A model generated the notes under the pieces. That model had not been told where the DNA came from. It worked only from the letters and a program-made list of their open reading frames with translations, and ran no database searches. From Acidimicrobiaceae bacterium (GTDB taxonomy: Bacteria > Actinomycetota > Acidimicrobiia > Acidimicrobiales > Bog-793), in assembly GCA_025464005.1 (NCBI GenBank), contig JAODBO010000083.1, positions 1 through 64,000 on the forward strand: a DNA stretch of 64,000 nt, written 5' to 3'. Shown piece by piece: positions 18,512-27,019 of the stretch (its first letter is position 1; the number at the start of each line of letters is the position of its first letter). Made by a program: the position numbers and the translations under genes.

Positions 18512-19645
18512 TCAGCCTTCGACGGTGACGAGCGACCCGATGGTGAGGTAGGGCCAGACTTGCGCGGCTTGGGCGTAGGGGAGCTCGACGCACCCGAGGC
18601 TCTGCGGGATTCCGTAGTCCGCTCTGGCGATGTAGTGCACGGCGTCACCGCCGTTGAAGTACGCCACCCACGAGACCGGGTCTGCATAGCGTGTGCCGTT
18701 CGGATTGGTCCCGGCCATCACCTGCGACGCCAGCCGCTCGTACACAGGGAAGCTGCCGTCGGTGGTGGGGGTCACCGCGCCTCCGGTGTTGGCCGGCGAC
18801 ACGAGCAGCACAGCGCCGTCGTGCCACACCGTCAGCCTCTCCGGACTTTGCTTGTCCACCAACGCGTAGGTGTAACCGGCGCGGTCGCGCCACGCCGAAG
18901 GACGTCGCGCCGCAGCGACGAGCGCAGACCACACCTGAGGGTCGAGTCCGCCGGTGACATCCAGGCCGTTCTGGCTCTCGAACGCCATCAGCGCGCCCGT
19001 GACCATCGAGGTCGCCTGGCCCGGGTCCCAGAGCCGGCGCAGCGCCAGCGGCGCGTCCCACGTCCACACGAACCGACCCGGCGCCGCCACGAACACCTCA
19101 CGTTGGCTCTGGAATGGCGTCGGCAGCGCCCTCACGGCCGAGACGAAGTGAATCGGCAAGTAGCCGAGCTCGGAAAGGACCTGCTGCGCGCGCAGCACCG
19201 AGCCGGACGACGTCCCGTACCGCCACCGGAGCCGTCGCGAGAGCTGGCGCCCGGCGATGCTACGGATGCCGCCCTCGCCCGCCGGGACCGTGACGGTGAC
19301 GGTGGAATCGGGCGGAAAGGCGCCCCGCGGCCGGAAGATCAGCGCGTTCCGCTGCACGATCCAACGGCCGGGAATCGCCGGGCTGATCTCCGGACGCACG
19401 CCGCTTGGAGCGAGCAGACCGGAGAAGCGGATCTGGATCGCGCTCGCTCCGTTGGCGTTGGGCGCCGTCGGGAACTCCGAGAGGACCTCGAATGGTGCCG
19501 TCGTCGTGGCCGCGCGCACCGTGGCCGCGCGCATCGTGGCGCCCGCGGTCGTGACCGAAATCCCTGCCACTGTCGCCAGCGCAATGGCGACGGCGAGCAC
19601 CGACGCGACGGCGAGCACCGGGAACACCGACCGCGAGCTGGACAT
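18512..19645 (-). CDS. L,D-transpeptidase (YkuD domain)
   Basis: A 377-residue exported protein with a signal peptide or anchor (VFPVLAVASVLAVAIALAT). An Ig-like domain (about 50-140: ASAIQIRFSGLLAPSG and FPPDSTVTVTV) is followed by a peptidoglycan-binding-like region (LRAQQVLSELGYLP, LMAFESQNGLDVTGGLD) and the YkuD domain. The active-site motif is HYIARADYGIPQSLGCVEL, with the nucleophilic Cys in SLGC. The Arg that usually follows (GCVR) is Glu here, a modest deviation. The enzyme should form 3-3 crosslinks in peptidoglycan or attach proteins to it. It stands alone, with a hairpin downstream. Confidence 0.85.
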   Translation of the reverse strand: MSSSRSVFPVLAVASVLAVAIALATVAGISVTTAGATMRAATVRAATTTAPFEVLSEFPTAPNANGASAIQIRFSGLLAPSGVRPEISPAIPGRWIVQRNALIFRPRGAFPPDSTVTVTVPAGEGGIRSIAGRQLSRRLRWRYGTSSGSVLRAQQVLSELGYLPIHFVSAVRALPTPFQSQREVFVAAPGRFVWTWDAPLALRRLWDPGQATSMVTGALMAFESQNGLDVTGGLDPQVWSALVAAARRPSAWRDRAGYTYALVDKQSPERLTVWHDGAVLLVSPANTGGAVTPTTDGSFPVYERLASQVMAGTNPNGTRYADPVSWVAYFNGGDAVHYIARADYGIPQSLGCVELPYAQAAQVWPYLTIGSLVTVEG

Positions 19646-19740
19646 TCAGGCTGGCTCGCTTGAGGGCCGTGGGTTCGGCACGATCAGGAACATCGCGGCA
19701 CGACTCTATACGCGGGCATCGCTTTCTCCGCCGAACGGCG

Positions 19741-19752
19741 GTGAGGCCTCAC
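19741..19752. repeat. 12-base palindrome over the MscS stop codon
   Basis: GTGAGGCCTCAC is a perfect palindrome that contains the stop codon of the channel gene; a small CGCC-GAAC-GGCG hairpin lies next to it. Together they may act as a terminator for the minus-strand channel transcript. Confidence 0.3.
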
Positions 19753-20684
19753 TGACCGGCGGGGTCGCCGTCGCCGCCGGCGTCCTTCGGCGTCGCGGTG
19801 CGCTGCTCCCGGGCCGCCAGCTCGCGCCACGGGCTCGGCTGCGCGACGCGCTCGGGCTGCTGGGCCGCCCCGCTCGACCCGTTCGCGAGTGCGGGCTCAT
19901 CCGCAGGAACCACGAGGACGGGAGGGCGGGTATCGGTGCCGGGCTCGGGGATCACGGCGATGCTGCCCGTGACCGGCACTTGGCCGGTGGTCGGGGCGAC
20001 CCCGGGTACGGGCGTGGGCTTCGGCCGGTAAGGACCGACCGCGGCGGCGAGCAGACCGGAGTTGGGTATCTTGAGCAGCCCGTCGTCGGTGCTGAGCGTG
20101 ACGTAGGTCAGGCTCATGCCGAGAACCACGCCGTCGAATATCCCGCCGAGCGCGCCCGAGCGGATGCGGATGTGGTCCCCGATCGTGAACGGCCGCGCGA
20201 GCAGCAGCACCATGCCGGCGAACACGTTCCCGAGGCTCTGCTGCGCGGCGATACCGAGCACGACGCCCGTGAAGGCGCCCGCGGTGAGGATGTGGCCGAT
20301 GGAGACGTTCAACAGGCCGAGCGCAGCGGACAGGACGACGATGTAGCCGACGATCGCCGTTATCAGCCGGACGACGACCCCAGCCGCGCGGATCGTGCGC
20401 ACGGCCACGATATGGCCGAGCAGGGTCCCCACGCGGCGCGTCGCTATGACGCCCGAGACCACGAGCACGACGGCCGACGCCCAGGCGACGATCTCGGGCT
20501 GGACGTGGTTGCCCGGTCCCTTCGGGTGGACGTTGCCGAAGACCGAGCCGACGACGATGGCGCCGAGCGCGATGAACCCGGAGATCGCGGCGACGATCAA
20601 GTTGGCGCGCCGCTCCTCGGCGCCGGGCAGCGGACCCGACTTCGAGGGGCGACGGAGGCTCCGCCAGAGTGGGCGGTCGGTCAT
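19749..20684 (-). CDS. MscS-family mechanosensitive channel
   Basis: A 311-residue membrane protein starting at ATG (MTDRPLW) after GAGGGA; the longer ORF-track start has no support. Four hydrophobic segments precede the MscS pore region (AGAFTGVVLGIAAQQSLGNVFAGMVLLLARPFTIGDHIRI), which matches the pore helix and start of the beta domain. The beta domain is short and the protein ends in a Pro/Gly-rich, probably disordered tail of about 100 residues. The family releases osmolytes during downshock. The tail replaces the usual vestibule end, so gating may differ. It is divergent from the DUF4395 gene. Confidence 0.8.
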   Translation of the reverse strand: MTDRPLWRSLRRPSKSGPLPGAEERRANLIVAAISGFIALGAIVVGSVFGNVHPKGPGNHVQPEIVAWASAVVLVVSGVIATRRVGTLLGHIVAVRTIRAAGVVVRLITAIVGYIVVLSAALGLLNVSIGHILTAGAFTGVVLGIAAQQSLGNVFAGMVLLLARPFTIGDHIRIRSGALGGIFDGVVLGMSLTYVTLSTDDGLLKIPNSGLLAAAVGPYRPKPTPVPGVAPTTGQVPVTGSIAVIPEPGTDTRPPVLVVPADEPALANGSSGAAQQPERVAQPSPWRELAAREQRTATPKDAGGDGDPAGQ

Positions 20685-20907
20685 GCCGATTCCCTCATCA
20701 GGTAGATGTGCACGGGTGCATTCTCGTCGCGCCGCCCCGGGTGCCGCGTCGCGGGCGGTCCCCACGCTGCGCTTACGGCGCGCCAGGGGCCCTCGGTTCA
20801 AACCCGACTGTTCGAGTCGACAATAGCGTGGGCCGCCGTAGACTGGGGTCGGATCACATGCGACCGGCTTCCATCCGGCACGATTCCACCCGTCCGAGGA
20901 GCAAGAG

Positions 20908-21486
20908 ATGTCATCACGAGTGATCGAGGCCTCCCCCTCCAGCCGCAAGGGGCTCGCAGGGATCGTCGGCTTTCCGGCGCAGGTCAACGACGTCGCCGCT
21001 CGGACCGTGGCGACGGGCGTCTTCCTCACGGCCGTCGTCACCGTCGCGACCGGTCAGGCGTGGCTCGCCCCGCTGCTCGCGTATGGATTCGTCGCACGGA
21101 CGTTGAGCGGTCCACGCTTCAGCCTGCTCGGCCAGCTCGCCACTCGAGTCGTCGCGCCTCGTCTCCCCGCGTATGCGAAGACGGTGCCGGGACCGCCGAA
21201 GCGGTTCGCGCAGGCCATCGGCGCGAGCTTCACGCTCGCGGCTACGGGGCTCTGGCTGGCCGGTGACAACGTCCCCGCGCTCGTCCTGCTCGGCGTGCTC
21301 GCGTTGCCCGCCTTCCTCGAGGCTGCCCTCGGCTACTGCGTCGGCTGCAAGGTCTTCGCCCTGCTCATGAGGGCTGGCGTCATCCCGGAGTCGACCTGTG
21401 CCGAGTGCGCCGATCTCTGGGGCAAAAAGGCCGCGGCCCGCCGCGAGGCGCAGGACGCGACGTCCCGGTCCCCGGCCGCGAGCTGA
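20908..21486 (+). CDS. DUF4395 membrane protein
   Basis: A 192-residue protein after GAGGAG. It opens with PAQVNDVAARTVATGVFLTAV, has about four membrane segments, and carries the cysteine pairs GYCVGCKVF and CAEC in the C-terminal half, all typical of DUF4395. Many relatives neighbour sulfurtransferases or thioredoxin-like proteins, so a thiol or sulfur role has been suspected for the family; no such neighbour is seen here. The function is unknown. Confidence 0.75.
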   Translation: MSSRVIEASPSSRKGLAGIVGFPAQVNDVAARTVATGVFLTAVVTVATGQAWLAPLLAYGFVARTLSGPRFSLLGQLATRVVAPRLPAYAKTVPGPPKRFAQAIGASFTLAATGLWLAGDNVPALVLLGVLALPAFLEAALGYCVGCKVFALLMRAGVIPESTCAECADLWGKKAAARREAQDATSRSPAAS

Positions 21487-21587
21487 GCCGCAGGGCACCG
21501 AAACCCGGGCGAGCAACACGTGCGGGTGACGGTGGCTGCAGGTAGCGCACGTGGAGCTCGCCCCGCAGCGCACCTCAGCGTGAGACG

Positions 21588-22421
21588 ATGCGCGCCATGG
21601 CTGCGCGCCCCGTTCAGCTCCTGCTTTCCAGCCACCCGGGCCCGGTCGCCGGCGTCACGCTCGCGAGCGCGGGTTACGCGGGCGTGCTCGGACGCGGCGC
21701 GGGCGGTACGGCAGCCGTAGCGGTCGCCGTGCTCGCCGGCCAGCTGTCAGTCGGTTGGCACAACGACTGGTTGGATGCAGAGCGGGACATTAAGGCGGGC
21801 AGGGCGGACAAGCCCGTGGCGCGAGGCGTCGTCACCCGGGACAGCGTGAAGTGGGCGGCGCTGCTCGCCGCGGGTGCCGCCGTGCCGCTCTCGCTGCTGT
21901 CGGGTTGGCGAGCTGCGCTGGCACACCTCGGCGCGGTCGCCTGTGCCTGGGGCTATAACGCCGGCATCAAGGCGACGTTGTTCTCGTTCGCTCCGTACGC
22001 GATCGCGTTCGGCCTGCTACCGGTGTTCATATCGTTGGGAGCGCGCGGCGCCCCGCTCGGGCCCTGGTGGGCTCCGGTCGCGGCCGCGCTGCTGGGCGTC
22101 GGGGCCCACCTGATGAATGCGCTGCCCGACCTCGAGGACGACGCCGCTGCGGGGGTGCGGGGCCTCCCTCACCGTCTGGGCCGGCGGCGCTCCCTCGCAG
22201 CCGCCGCCGTGCTGCTGCTCACGGCCTCGGTCGTGCTCGCCTTCCACGCGGGCACGGCGCCCGCCGCGGGAATCGTGGGCCTGGTCGTCACCGGCTGCTG
22301 CGTGGCGCTGGCGCTGCTCAGCGCACGACGGACGACCTCTCGCGCACCGTTCGGCCTCACGATCGCCGCCGCGCTCGTCGATGTCATGCTGCTCCTGCTC
22401 GCCGGCCACGGCATGCGCTGA
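21588..22421 (+). CDS. UbiA-family prenyltransferase
   Basis: A 277-residue membrane protein with seven to nine helices. The two Asp-rich motifs of the family are present: NDWLDAERD near residue 60 and LPDLEDD near residue 178. These bind Mg2+-prenyl diphosphate. The substrate could be a quinone precursor, a lipid headgroup or another aromatic; sequence alone does not tell. MRAMAAR allows a start at either Met. The gene lies about 100 bases after the DUF4395 gene on the same strand and before the dehydrogenase gene. Confidence 0.8.
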   Translation: MRAMAARPVQLLLSSHPGPVAGVTLASAGYAGVLGRGAGGTAAVAVAVLAGQLSVGWHNDWLDAERDIKAGRADKPVARGVVTRDSVKWAALLAAGAAVPLSLLSGWRAALAHLGAVACAWGYNAGIKATLFSFAPYAIAFGLLPVFISLGARGAPLGPWWAPVAAALLGVGAHLMNALPDLEDDAAAGVRGLPHRLGRRRSLAAAAVLLLTASVVLAFHAGTAPAAGIVGLVVTGCCVALALLSARRTTSRAPFGLTIAAALVDVMLLLLAGHGMR

Positions 22422-22567
22422 TCGAGGCGGGCGAAGCTCGGTCCGCCACCCGCGAGAACACGCCGGCATCGGCGCCGGGAGCTGTGCTGAGCGGCACTAC
22501 GGTCGGGGTAGAACCACCCGTTGCCGGGCCGACGCCGTGTGGCCCACCGAGATCAGGAGAGCACGTG

Positions 22568-23323
22568 ATGGACCGTGGCGTAGCAGTCGTGACCGGAGCC
22601 TCGAGCGGCATCGGAGCCGCCACCGCTCGACGGCTCGGGGCCGCGGGCTACCGGGTGGTCCTCGGCGCCCGGCGCCTCGATCGCCTCGCAGACGTCGCCC
22701 GCTCGATCGGTCCCGCCGCTTCCTTCGCCCGGCTCGACGTCGCCGACCCGAGCTCGGTCGCGGCCTTCTGTGACGCCGTGCCCGAGTGCCGGCTCCTCGT
22801 CAACAACGCGGGCGGCGCGCTCGGCGCCGAGTCCGTCGCAGAGGCCGACGAGGCGAAGTGGATCAACATGTACGAGTCGAACGTCCTCGGCACGCTCAGG
22901 ATGACCAAGGCGCTCCTACCGAAGCTCGAGGCGTCCGGTGACGGCCACATCGTGACGCTCGGGTCGGTGGCCGCGTTCGAGACCTACGTCGGGGGCGCGG
23001 GCTATAACGCCGCCAAGCACGCCACGCGAGCGCTGATGGAGGTGCTCCGGCTAGAGCTGCTCGGCAAACCGGTGCGCGTGAGCGAGATCGATCCCGGCAT
23101 GGTCGAGACGGAGTTCTCGATCGTCCGCTTCGGCGGCGACGAACAGAAGGCCGCGGCCGTGTACAACGGCATGACCCCGCTCAGCGCCGACGACGTCGCC
23201 GAATGCATTGAGTTCGTCGTCACCCGACCGAGCCACGTCGACATCGACCAACTCGTGATCCGACCACGAGACCAGGCACGCGTGGGGCTCGTCCACCGCC
23301 AGCTCCCCGGCACCGAGCAGTAG
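22568..23323 (+). CDS. short-chain dehydrogenase/reductase
   Basis: A 251-residue classical SDR starting at ATG after AGGAGAG; the ORF-track start is 500 bases upstream inside the prenyltransferase gene. The motifs are TGASSGIG (9-16) for NADP binding, LVNNAGGAL, the catalytic Ser in GSVAAFETY and YNAAK. The overall pattern (KWINMYESNVLGTLRMTKALLP, DPGMVETEFSIVRF) is like YdfG/serine 3-dehydrogenase-type reductases, although the true substrate is open. It is convergent with the NADP oxidoreductase gene, with a hairpin between. Confidence 0.85.
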   Translation: MDRGVAVVTGASSGIGAATARRLGAAGYRVVLGARRLDRLADVARSIGPAASFARLDVADPSSVAAFCDAVPECRLLVNNAGGALGAESVAEADEAKWINMYESNVLGTLRMTKALLPKLEASGDGHIVTLGSVAAFETYVGGAGYNAAKHATRALMEVLRLELLGKPVRVSEIDPGMVETEFSIVRFGGDEQKAAAVYNGMTPLSADDVAECIEFVVTRPSHVDIDQLVIRPRDQARVGLVHRQLPGTEQ

Positions 23324-23398
23324 TCCGCTAACGGTGGCGGAAGCGCCCGCGGATAACGGGCAAGCCGAATCGCGAAGGCGCCGGTCAGCGAAGCGTTG

Positions 23399-23421
23399 CC
23401 AAGCGTTTAACTCCCGCTTGG
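23399..23421. terminator. hairpin between convergent oxidoreductase genes
   Basis: CCAAGCG and CGCTTGG form a perfect 7-pair stem with a 9-base loop in the 160-base gap between two convergent genes. A second small hairpin (GCCCG/CGGGC) lies about 50 bases to the left. Together they are a plausible bidirectional terminator region. Confidence 0.4.
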
Positions 23422-23482
23422 ATGGACTGGCGATGGTGGAGCTGACTTCTCCACGTATCTGTTCGTTGTCACCGGTGGCTGT

Positions 23483-24409
23483 TCAGCCGTCGATGTCAAG
23501 GATCACCTTGCCCAGTGCTTCGCCGGACTCGAGGAATCGTTGGGCGTCGGCGGCTGCCGCGAGCGGGAAGGTGGCAGCGACACGCACGGCGACTTTGGCG
23601 TCTTCCACCAGTCGTGTCACCGCGGCGAGGTCGTCGAGGTTCAGCTGGGCGTAGACGGCGATCGTGCCCGTATAGCTGGTGGGATCGACGATCGACGCGG
23701 CCCGCACATCGGGACGAGCGAGCGACGCGGTAGTGACCAGGCTTCCTCGGCCGGAGGTGTCGAACACCGCGTGCACACCGTCAGGAGCGAGGGACCGGAC
23801 CCGCTCGACGAGCCCGTCACCGAAGGCGGTGGCTTCTGCCCCGAGTGACCGGAGGTAGTCGTGGTTGATCTCGGCGTCGGTGGCGATAACCCGGGCACCT
23901 TGTGCCTGTGCGATCTGGACGGCGAGCGAACCGACTCCTCCGGCACCGCCATGGACGAGAAGGGTCTCATCCTCCCTGACATGGAGGGCGTGGACAACCG
24001 CTTGGTACGCGGTCAGCGCGCTGAGGGGTAGCCCGGCGGCCTCAGTCCACGTGGCCCGCCCGGGCTTGCGGATCAAGGTGCAAGCGGGTGTCGCGATCTT
24101 TTCGGCGTAGGCCCCGTACCGGAGGATTGGCTGGCGAACATAGCCGATGACCTCGTCGCCCACCGCGAATTCGCCCACCGCCGGGCCGACCGCCTCGACC
24201 ACGCCGGCAAGATCCCATCCCGGTGTGACTGGGAACCAGGCGTCCATAGCCTGTTCCATCACACCTTGGCGCAATTTAATGTCGGCGGGATTCAACCCGG
24301 CCGCTTTGATCCGGACCAAGACGCTGTCCTGCGCCATCTTCGGCTCGTCGAGGTCGACGACTTCGAGAACCTCGGGACCGCCGTAGCGGTGGTAGACGAC
24401 CGCTCTCAT
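23483..24409 (-). CDS. NADP-dependent quinone oxidoreductase (MDR superfamily)
   Basis: A 308-residue zinc-free medium-chain reductase with ATG after AAGGAG. The N-terminal catalytic domain opens MRAVVYHRYGGPEVLEV and has GLNPADIKLRQG, and the Rossmann fold carries LVHGGAGGVGSLAVQIA. No structural-zinc cysteines are visible, as expected for the quinone reductase/zeta-crystallin branch. It lies 34 bases downstream of the SnoaL-like gene on the same strand, and both are divergent from the LysR regulator that probably controls them. Confidence 0.85.
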   Translation of the reverse strand: MRAVVYHRYGGPEVLEVVDLDEPKMAQDSVLVRIKAAGLNPADIKLRQGVMEQAMDAWFPVTPGWDLAGVVEAVGPAVGEFAVGDEVIGYVRQPILRYGAYAEKIATPACTLIRKPGRATWTEAAGLPLSALTAYQAVVHALHVREDETLLVHGGAGGVGSLAVQIAQAQGARVIATDAEINHDYLRSLGAEATAFGDGLVERVRSLAPDGVHAVFDTSGRGSLVTTASLARPDVRAASIVDPTSYTGTIAVYAQLNLDDLAAVTRLVEDAKVAVRVAATFPLAAAADAQRFLESGEALGKVILDIDG

Positions 24410-24443
24410 CGCCGTGCTCCTTTGTCATAGAAACGCTGCATGG

Positions 24444-24932
24444 TCATGTGTCCGGGAAAGCTAGAGGTAGGTCCATAAGGACGCGATGACCGACGATCTT
24501 CCATTCGCCGGCCACTCGAATCAGGTCGGTGTCGTAATAGCCGGACTCGATCGGCCGCACGCTGCCCTGCGCGCCGAACGCGCCGTCGGGCCAACCGCCC
24601 GCCGGGCGGGCGTCACCGCGAACCTCGAACACGATGAACTGGGCGTTGAGGTGCGCCTGTTCCCCGTCGATCGTGATCAGATGGTCGGCGGTCACATGAT
24701 GACTCGACCCGAGTGTGGGGTGAGGGGCCATGAAGTTCTCGACGCCATAGCGGACACCGTCGCCGCCGATCAACGGTTCGCCCACCGGCTCATACGTCTC
24801 CGGCCCGGTCTTCGTGTAGATCTGCACCGTAGCGTCGTCCGTGAACAGCGACCCCTGCGCTATCCCATCCCGGGCGTCGGTCGCCCGCACATAGCGGGCC
24901 ATCACCTCTTGGACCTTGCGTTCATCGCTCAT
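24444..24932 (-). CDS. SnoaL-like / NTF2-fold protein
   Basis: A 162-residue protein with ATG after GGAGAGAG. It begins with VQEVMARYVRATDARDGIAQGSLFTDDATVQIY, the helical start of SnoaL-like proteins, and ends with a typical beta-sheet stretch (GYYDTDLIRVAGEWKIVGHRVLMD). The family includes small isomerases, hydratases and cyclases, and many members of unknown activity. It is cotranscribed with the NADP oxidoreductase and divergent from the LysR gene, which suggests one LysR-controlled catabolic or detoxifying unit. Confidence 0.75.
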   Translation of the reverse strand: MSDERKVQEVMARYVRATDARDGIAQGSLFTDDATVQIYTKTGPETYEPVGEPLIGGDGVRYGVENFMAPHPTLGSSHHVTADHLITIDGEQAHLNAQFIVFEVRGDARPAGGWPDGAFGAQGSVRPIESGYYDTDLIRVAGEWKIVGHRVLMDLPLAFPDT

Positions 24933-25016
24933 CTGGCTTCTCTCTCTCCTAGCTGCGGTTGTCGATCGCGTCGGTCGACTCGTCCGACTGGGGCAACTGG
25001 TGCTCCGGAGCCGTCA

Positions 25017-25064
25017 CGGTGAAGACATTCCGATCTAGCCGTCGCGGTGACGACATTCCGATCT
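25017..25064. repeat. 20-base direct repeat, 28-base period
   Basis: CGGTGAAGACATTCCGATCT and CGGTGACGACATTCCGATCT differ at one base and start 28 bases apart, in the intergenic region between the SnoaL-like and LysR genes. Paired repeats of this size are common at ends of some insertion elements and as regulator sites. No transposase is seen beside it. Confidence 0.6.
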
Positions 25065-25099
25065 GACCAGCCCAGAACCGCACCAGCAATGACGATCTC

Positions 25100-25125
25100 G
25101 GTATGGTTTGATACCCTGGTGGTAT
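25100..25125. promoter_or_regulatory. triple GGTAT/ATACC half-sites at the LysR start
   Basis: GGTAT-GGTTTG-ATACC-CTGGT-GGTAT gives three alternating half-sites, forming two overlapping inverted repeats that run into the ATG of the LysR gene. LysR proteins commonly bind interrupted dyads upstream of divergent targets and repress themselves. Binding here is inference, but the position is right for autocontrol. Confidence 0.45.
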
Positions 25126-25999
25126 GGATCGTCTGGAGGCCCGAGAGCTTGCGTACTTCGTCGCAGTGGCCGAGGAACTGCACTTCGGGCGGGCCGCGCA
25201 ACGACTCGGGATGGCCCAACCTCCGCTTTCGCGGGCCATCAGTCGCCTCGAGCGACGCATCGGCGTACGGCTCCTGGAAAGGACCAGCCGACGAGTATCC
25301 CTGAGCCCCGCTGGAGAAGTCTTCCTGGCCGAGAGCCGAAAGGCACTTGACGCCATAGACGCCGCAACCCACCGAGCCCAACAAGTCTCAGGTTGTCACC
25401 GCCTCGCCCTTGCGGTCAGACCAGGCGCAGGCTCGGACATCTTGCCCGGCCTCCTCGATGCCTACCGCCGCCGTCCCGCCGCGGTACCCGTCGAGGTCGT
25501 CTTTTCCCATGACCAGGCCACCGCATTGCGCAACGGGACGGCTGACGTCGCGGTGATGTGCAGCAGCGAGAACCTCACCGATCTGCACACCATCGAACTG
25601 GTCGAGGAGAACCCCGTCGTACTCCTACCGGTGGGGCACCACTTGGCCCGACGCCCCCGCGTGACCTTGGCCGAGGTCCGTCGACAGAAGGCCTTTCAGG
25701 AGGCCTGCCCCGCTACCAGCCTGGACGAGATCGTCGCTCTCGTCGCTCTCGGCCGCCTGATCGTCGTCGTTGGAGACGGCGCCGTCAACCGGCTGGGCTC
25801 GACCGTGGCCGCGGTCCCAGTCCCCGACCTCCCAGCCACGCGCCTCTTGCTCGCCTGGCCCCAGCTCATCCCCACTCCCCAACTGCAGTCGCTTCTTGAC
25901 ACCGCCAAGACCATCGCAGACCGACGCGTTCGCCAAGTACGAACGTCGATGGTTCGCTCGCATGTCGACTCGCCCGGATCAGAAGCTCTAGCCCGTTGA
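25124..25999 (+). CDS. LysR-family transcriptional regulator
   Basis: A 291-residue regulator with the N-terminal HTH (ELAYFVAVAEELHFGRAAQRLGMAQPPLSRAISRLERRIGVRLLERTSRR, about 8-58), very typical of the family, and a shorter than usual effector domain (family mean about 300 residues in all). It is divergent from the SnoaL-like/oxidoreductase pair, the classic LysR arrangement. No good ribosome site precedes the ATG; the sequence there is taken up by the palindromic half-sites. Confidence 0.85.
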   Translation: MDRLEARELAYFVAVAEELHFGRAAQRLGMAQPPLSRAISRLERRIGVRLLERTSRRVSLSPAGEVFLAESRKALDAIDAATHRAQQVSGCHRLALAVRPGAGSDILPGLLDAYRRRPAAVPVEVVFSHDQATALRNGTADVAVMCSSENLTDLHTIELVEENPVVLLPVGHHLARRPRVTLAEVRRQKAFQEACPATSLDEIVALVALGRLIVVVGDGAVNRLGSTVAAVPVPDLPATRLLLAWPQLIPTPQLQSLLDTAKTIADRRVRQVRTSMVRSHVDSPGSEALAR

Positions 26000-26220
26000 G
26001 GCCGTGCTCCAGGCACCAGAGCCTTGTCCACTAGATATGTCCGCGTTGAGTTTGGGGCCCGATAATCGGTTTAAGACGACGGATTCCTTGAGCAGCCCGA
26101 ACATTTGTCGGGGAACAGGACGGCAGCATTGCCACGGTGACGGAAACCGATCTCATCCCGAACCTCATCAGAAATCACTGCGGGAGCCCTCCCGGGCTGC
26201 CCGACGATCACCGACAACCC
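26000..26220. other. gap between LysR gene and SDR remnant, with hairpin
   Basis: No gene is supported. At 26181-26203 CGGGAGCCC and GGGCTGCCCG can pair with one bulge, a possible terminator for the LysR transcript. Confidence 0.35.
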
Positions 26221-26279
26221 TCAGCAATACGACGAGTTAGCTGGACGGTCAGCGGACCGGAAGGCGGGACTGCCCGTCG

Positions 26280-26700
26280 TCAGGTTGAGTGCTGGGCGCT
26301 GGGACGCACGAGGATCTCGTTTAGGGTCAGGCGACGCGGTCGGGTAACGGCGAAGGCGATGATCTCGGCTATGTCTTGGGCAGTGATGGCCAGCTGCTCG
26401 TACATGTGGTCGCTCAGTTCGGTCGCCACCTCGCCCGGCTCGATGACAATGACATGGACGTCGGGCTGGAGCTCCTTGCGCAAGGACTCCGATCAGCCGT
26501 TGATGCCCCACCTTCGTGGCGGCGTAGACGGCGTTTCCCACCCGGGCCGTGAGGCCGGACACTGACGAGAGGTTGACCAGGTCGCCGTCGCGGAGCCGAT
26601 CGAAGAACACCTCGGTGGTATTCATGGCGCCGACCAGGTTGGTCTCGATCATGCGGACATGGTCCTCGAGGCGGTCAGCGGTAAAGGGCGCGAGCAACAT
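26280..26700 (-). pseudogene. truncated, frameshifted short-chain dehydrogenase remnant
   Basis: The middle and C-terminal part of an SDR is readable in two frames. The first gives MLLAPFTADRLEDHVRMIETNLVGAMNTTE, then LVNLSSVSGLTARVGNAVYAATKVGHQRLIGVL; the second continues with RKELQPDVHVIVIEPGEVATELSDHMYEQ to a stop after RPSAQHST. One frameshift joins them near 26480. The N-terminal cofactor-binding part (TGASSGIG) is missing: just upstream of MLLAPF the sequence has no SDR features and a stop. The catalytic SSVSG and YAATK are present but useless without the Rossmann start. It is a decayed relic, perhaps of the neighbouring LysR-controlled cluster. Confidence 0.75.
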
Positions 26701-26803
26701 GATGGACCCCGTCAGAATCCGAAGATCCGGTAATCGACGGACCCTCTGCAGCTAGCGAATGCGCCCGCCGGTAGCCCGCGAACCGGTCCGGCGGGCGCGC
26801 CGC

Positions 26804-27019
26804 CTAGGCCCTGTTGCGAGCCCGGTACGTGCTCGCAGCGAGAAAAGCCACGGTGAGCAGCGGCACGACCGTGATCGCGGCCGCCCGCTCGTGGCGCAAC
26901 GCGAGTGCGGCGCCGATGATCACGAGCACGCCGACGAACAGCTCCGGCGTATCGCCCACCAGGAAGTCCCACCAGAAGCGGCCGAATGCCGTCGTGTACT
27001 TGCGAATCGCGCCGATCAT
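26804..27019 (-). CDS. small membrane protein, 71 residues
   Basis: A short protein whose ATG overlaps the stop of the gene before it as ATGA, so it is very likely translated in coupling. It has two hydrophobic segments (LFVGVLVIIGAALAL and AAITVVPLLTVAFLAAST) and an amphipathic, aromatic N-terminus (KYTTAFGRFWWDFLVGD). I know no family. Its constant position after the ExxE membrane protein suggests a small subunit of the same transporter. Confidence 0.6.
   Translation of the reverse strand: MIGAIRKYTTAFGRFWWDFLVGDTPELFVGVLVIIGAALALRHERAAAITVVPLLTVAFLAASTYRARNRA

Noticed and set aside
20765-20830. possible tRNA (TTCAAAC flanked by TCGG and CCGA, like a T-arm)
   Set aside because: No matching acceptor stem, D-arm or clean anticodon stem could be built around it.
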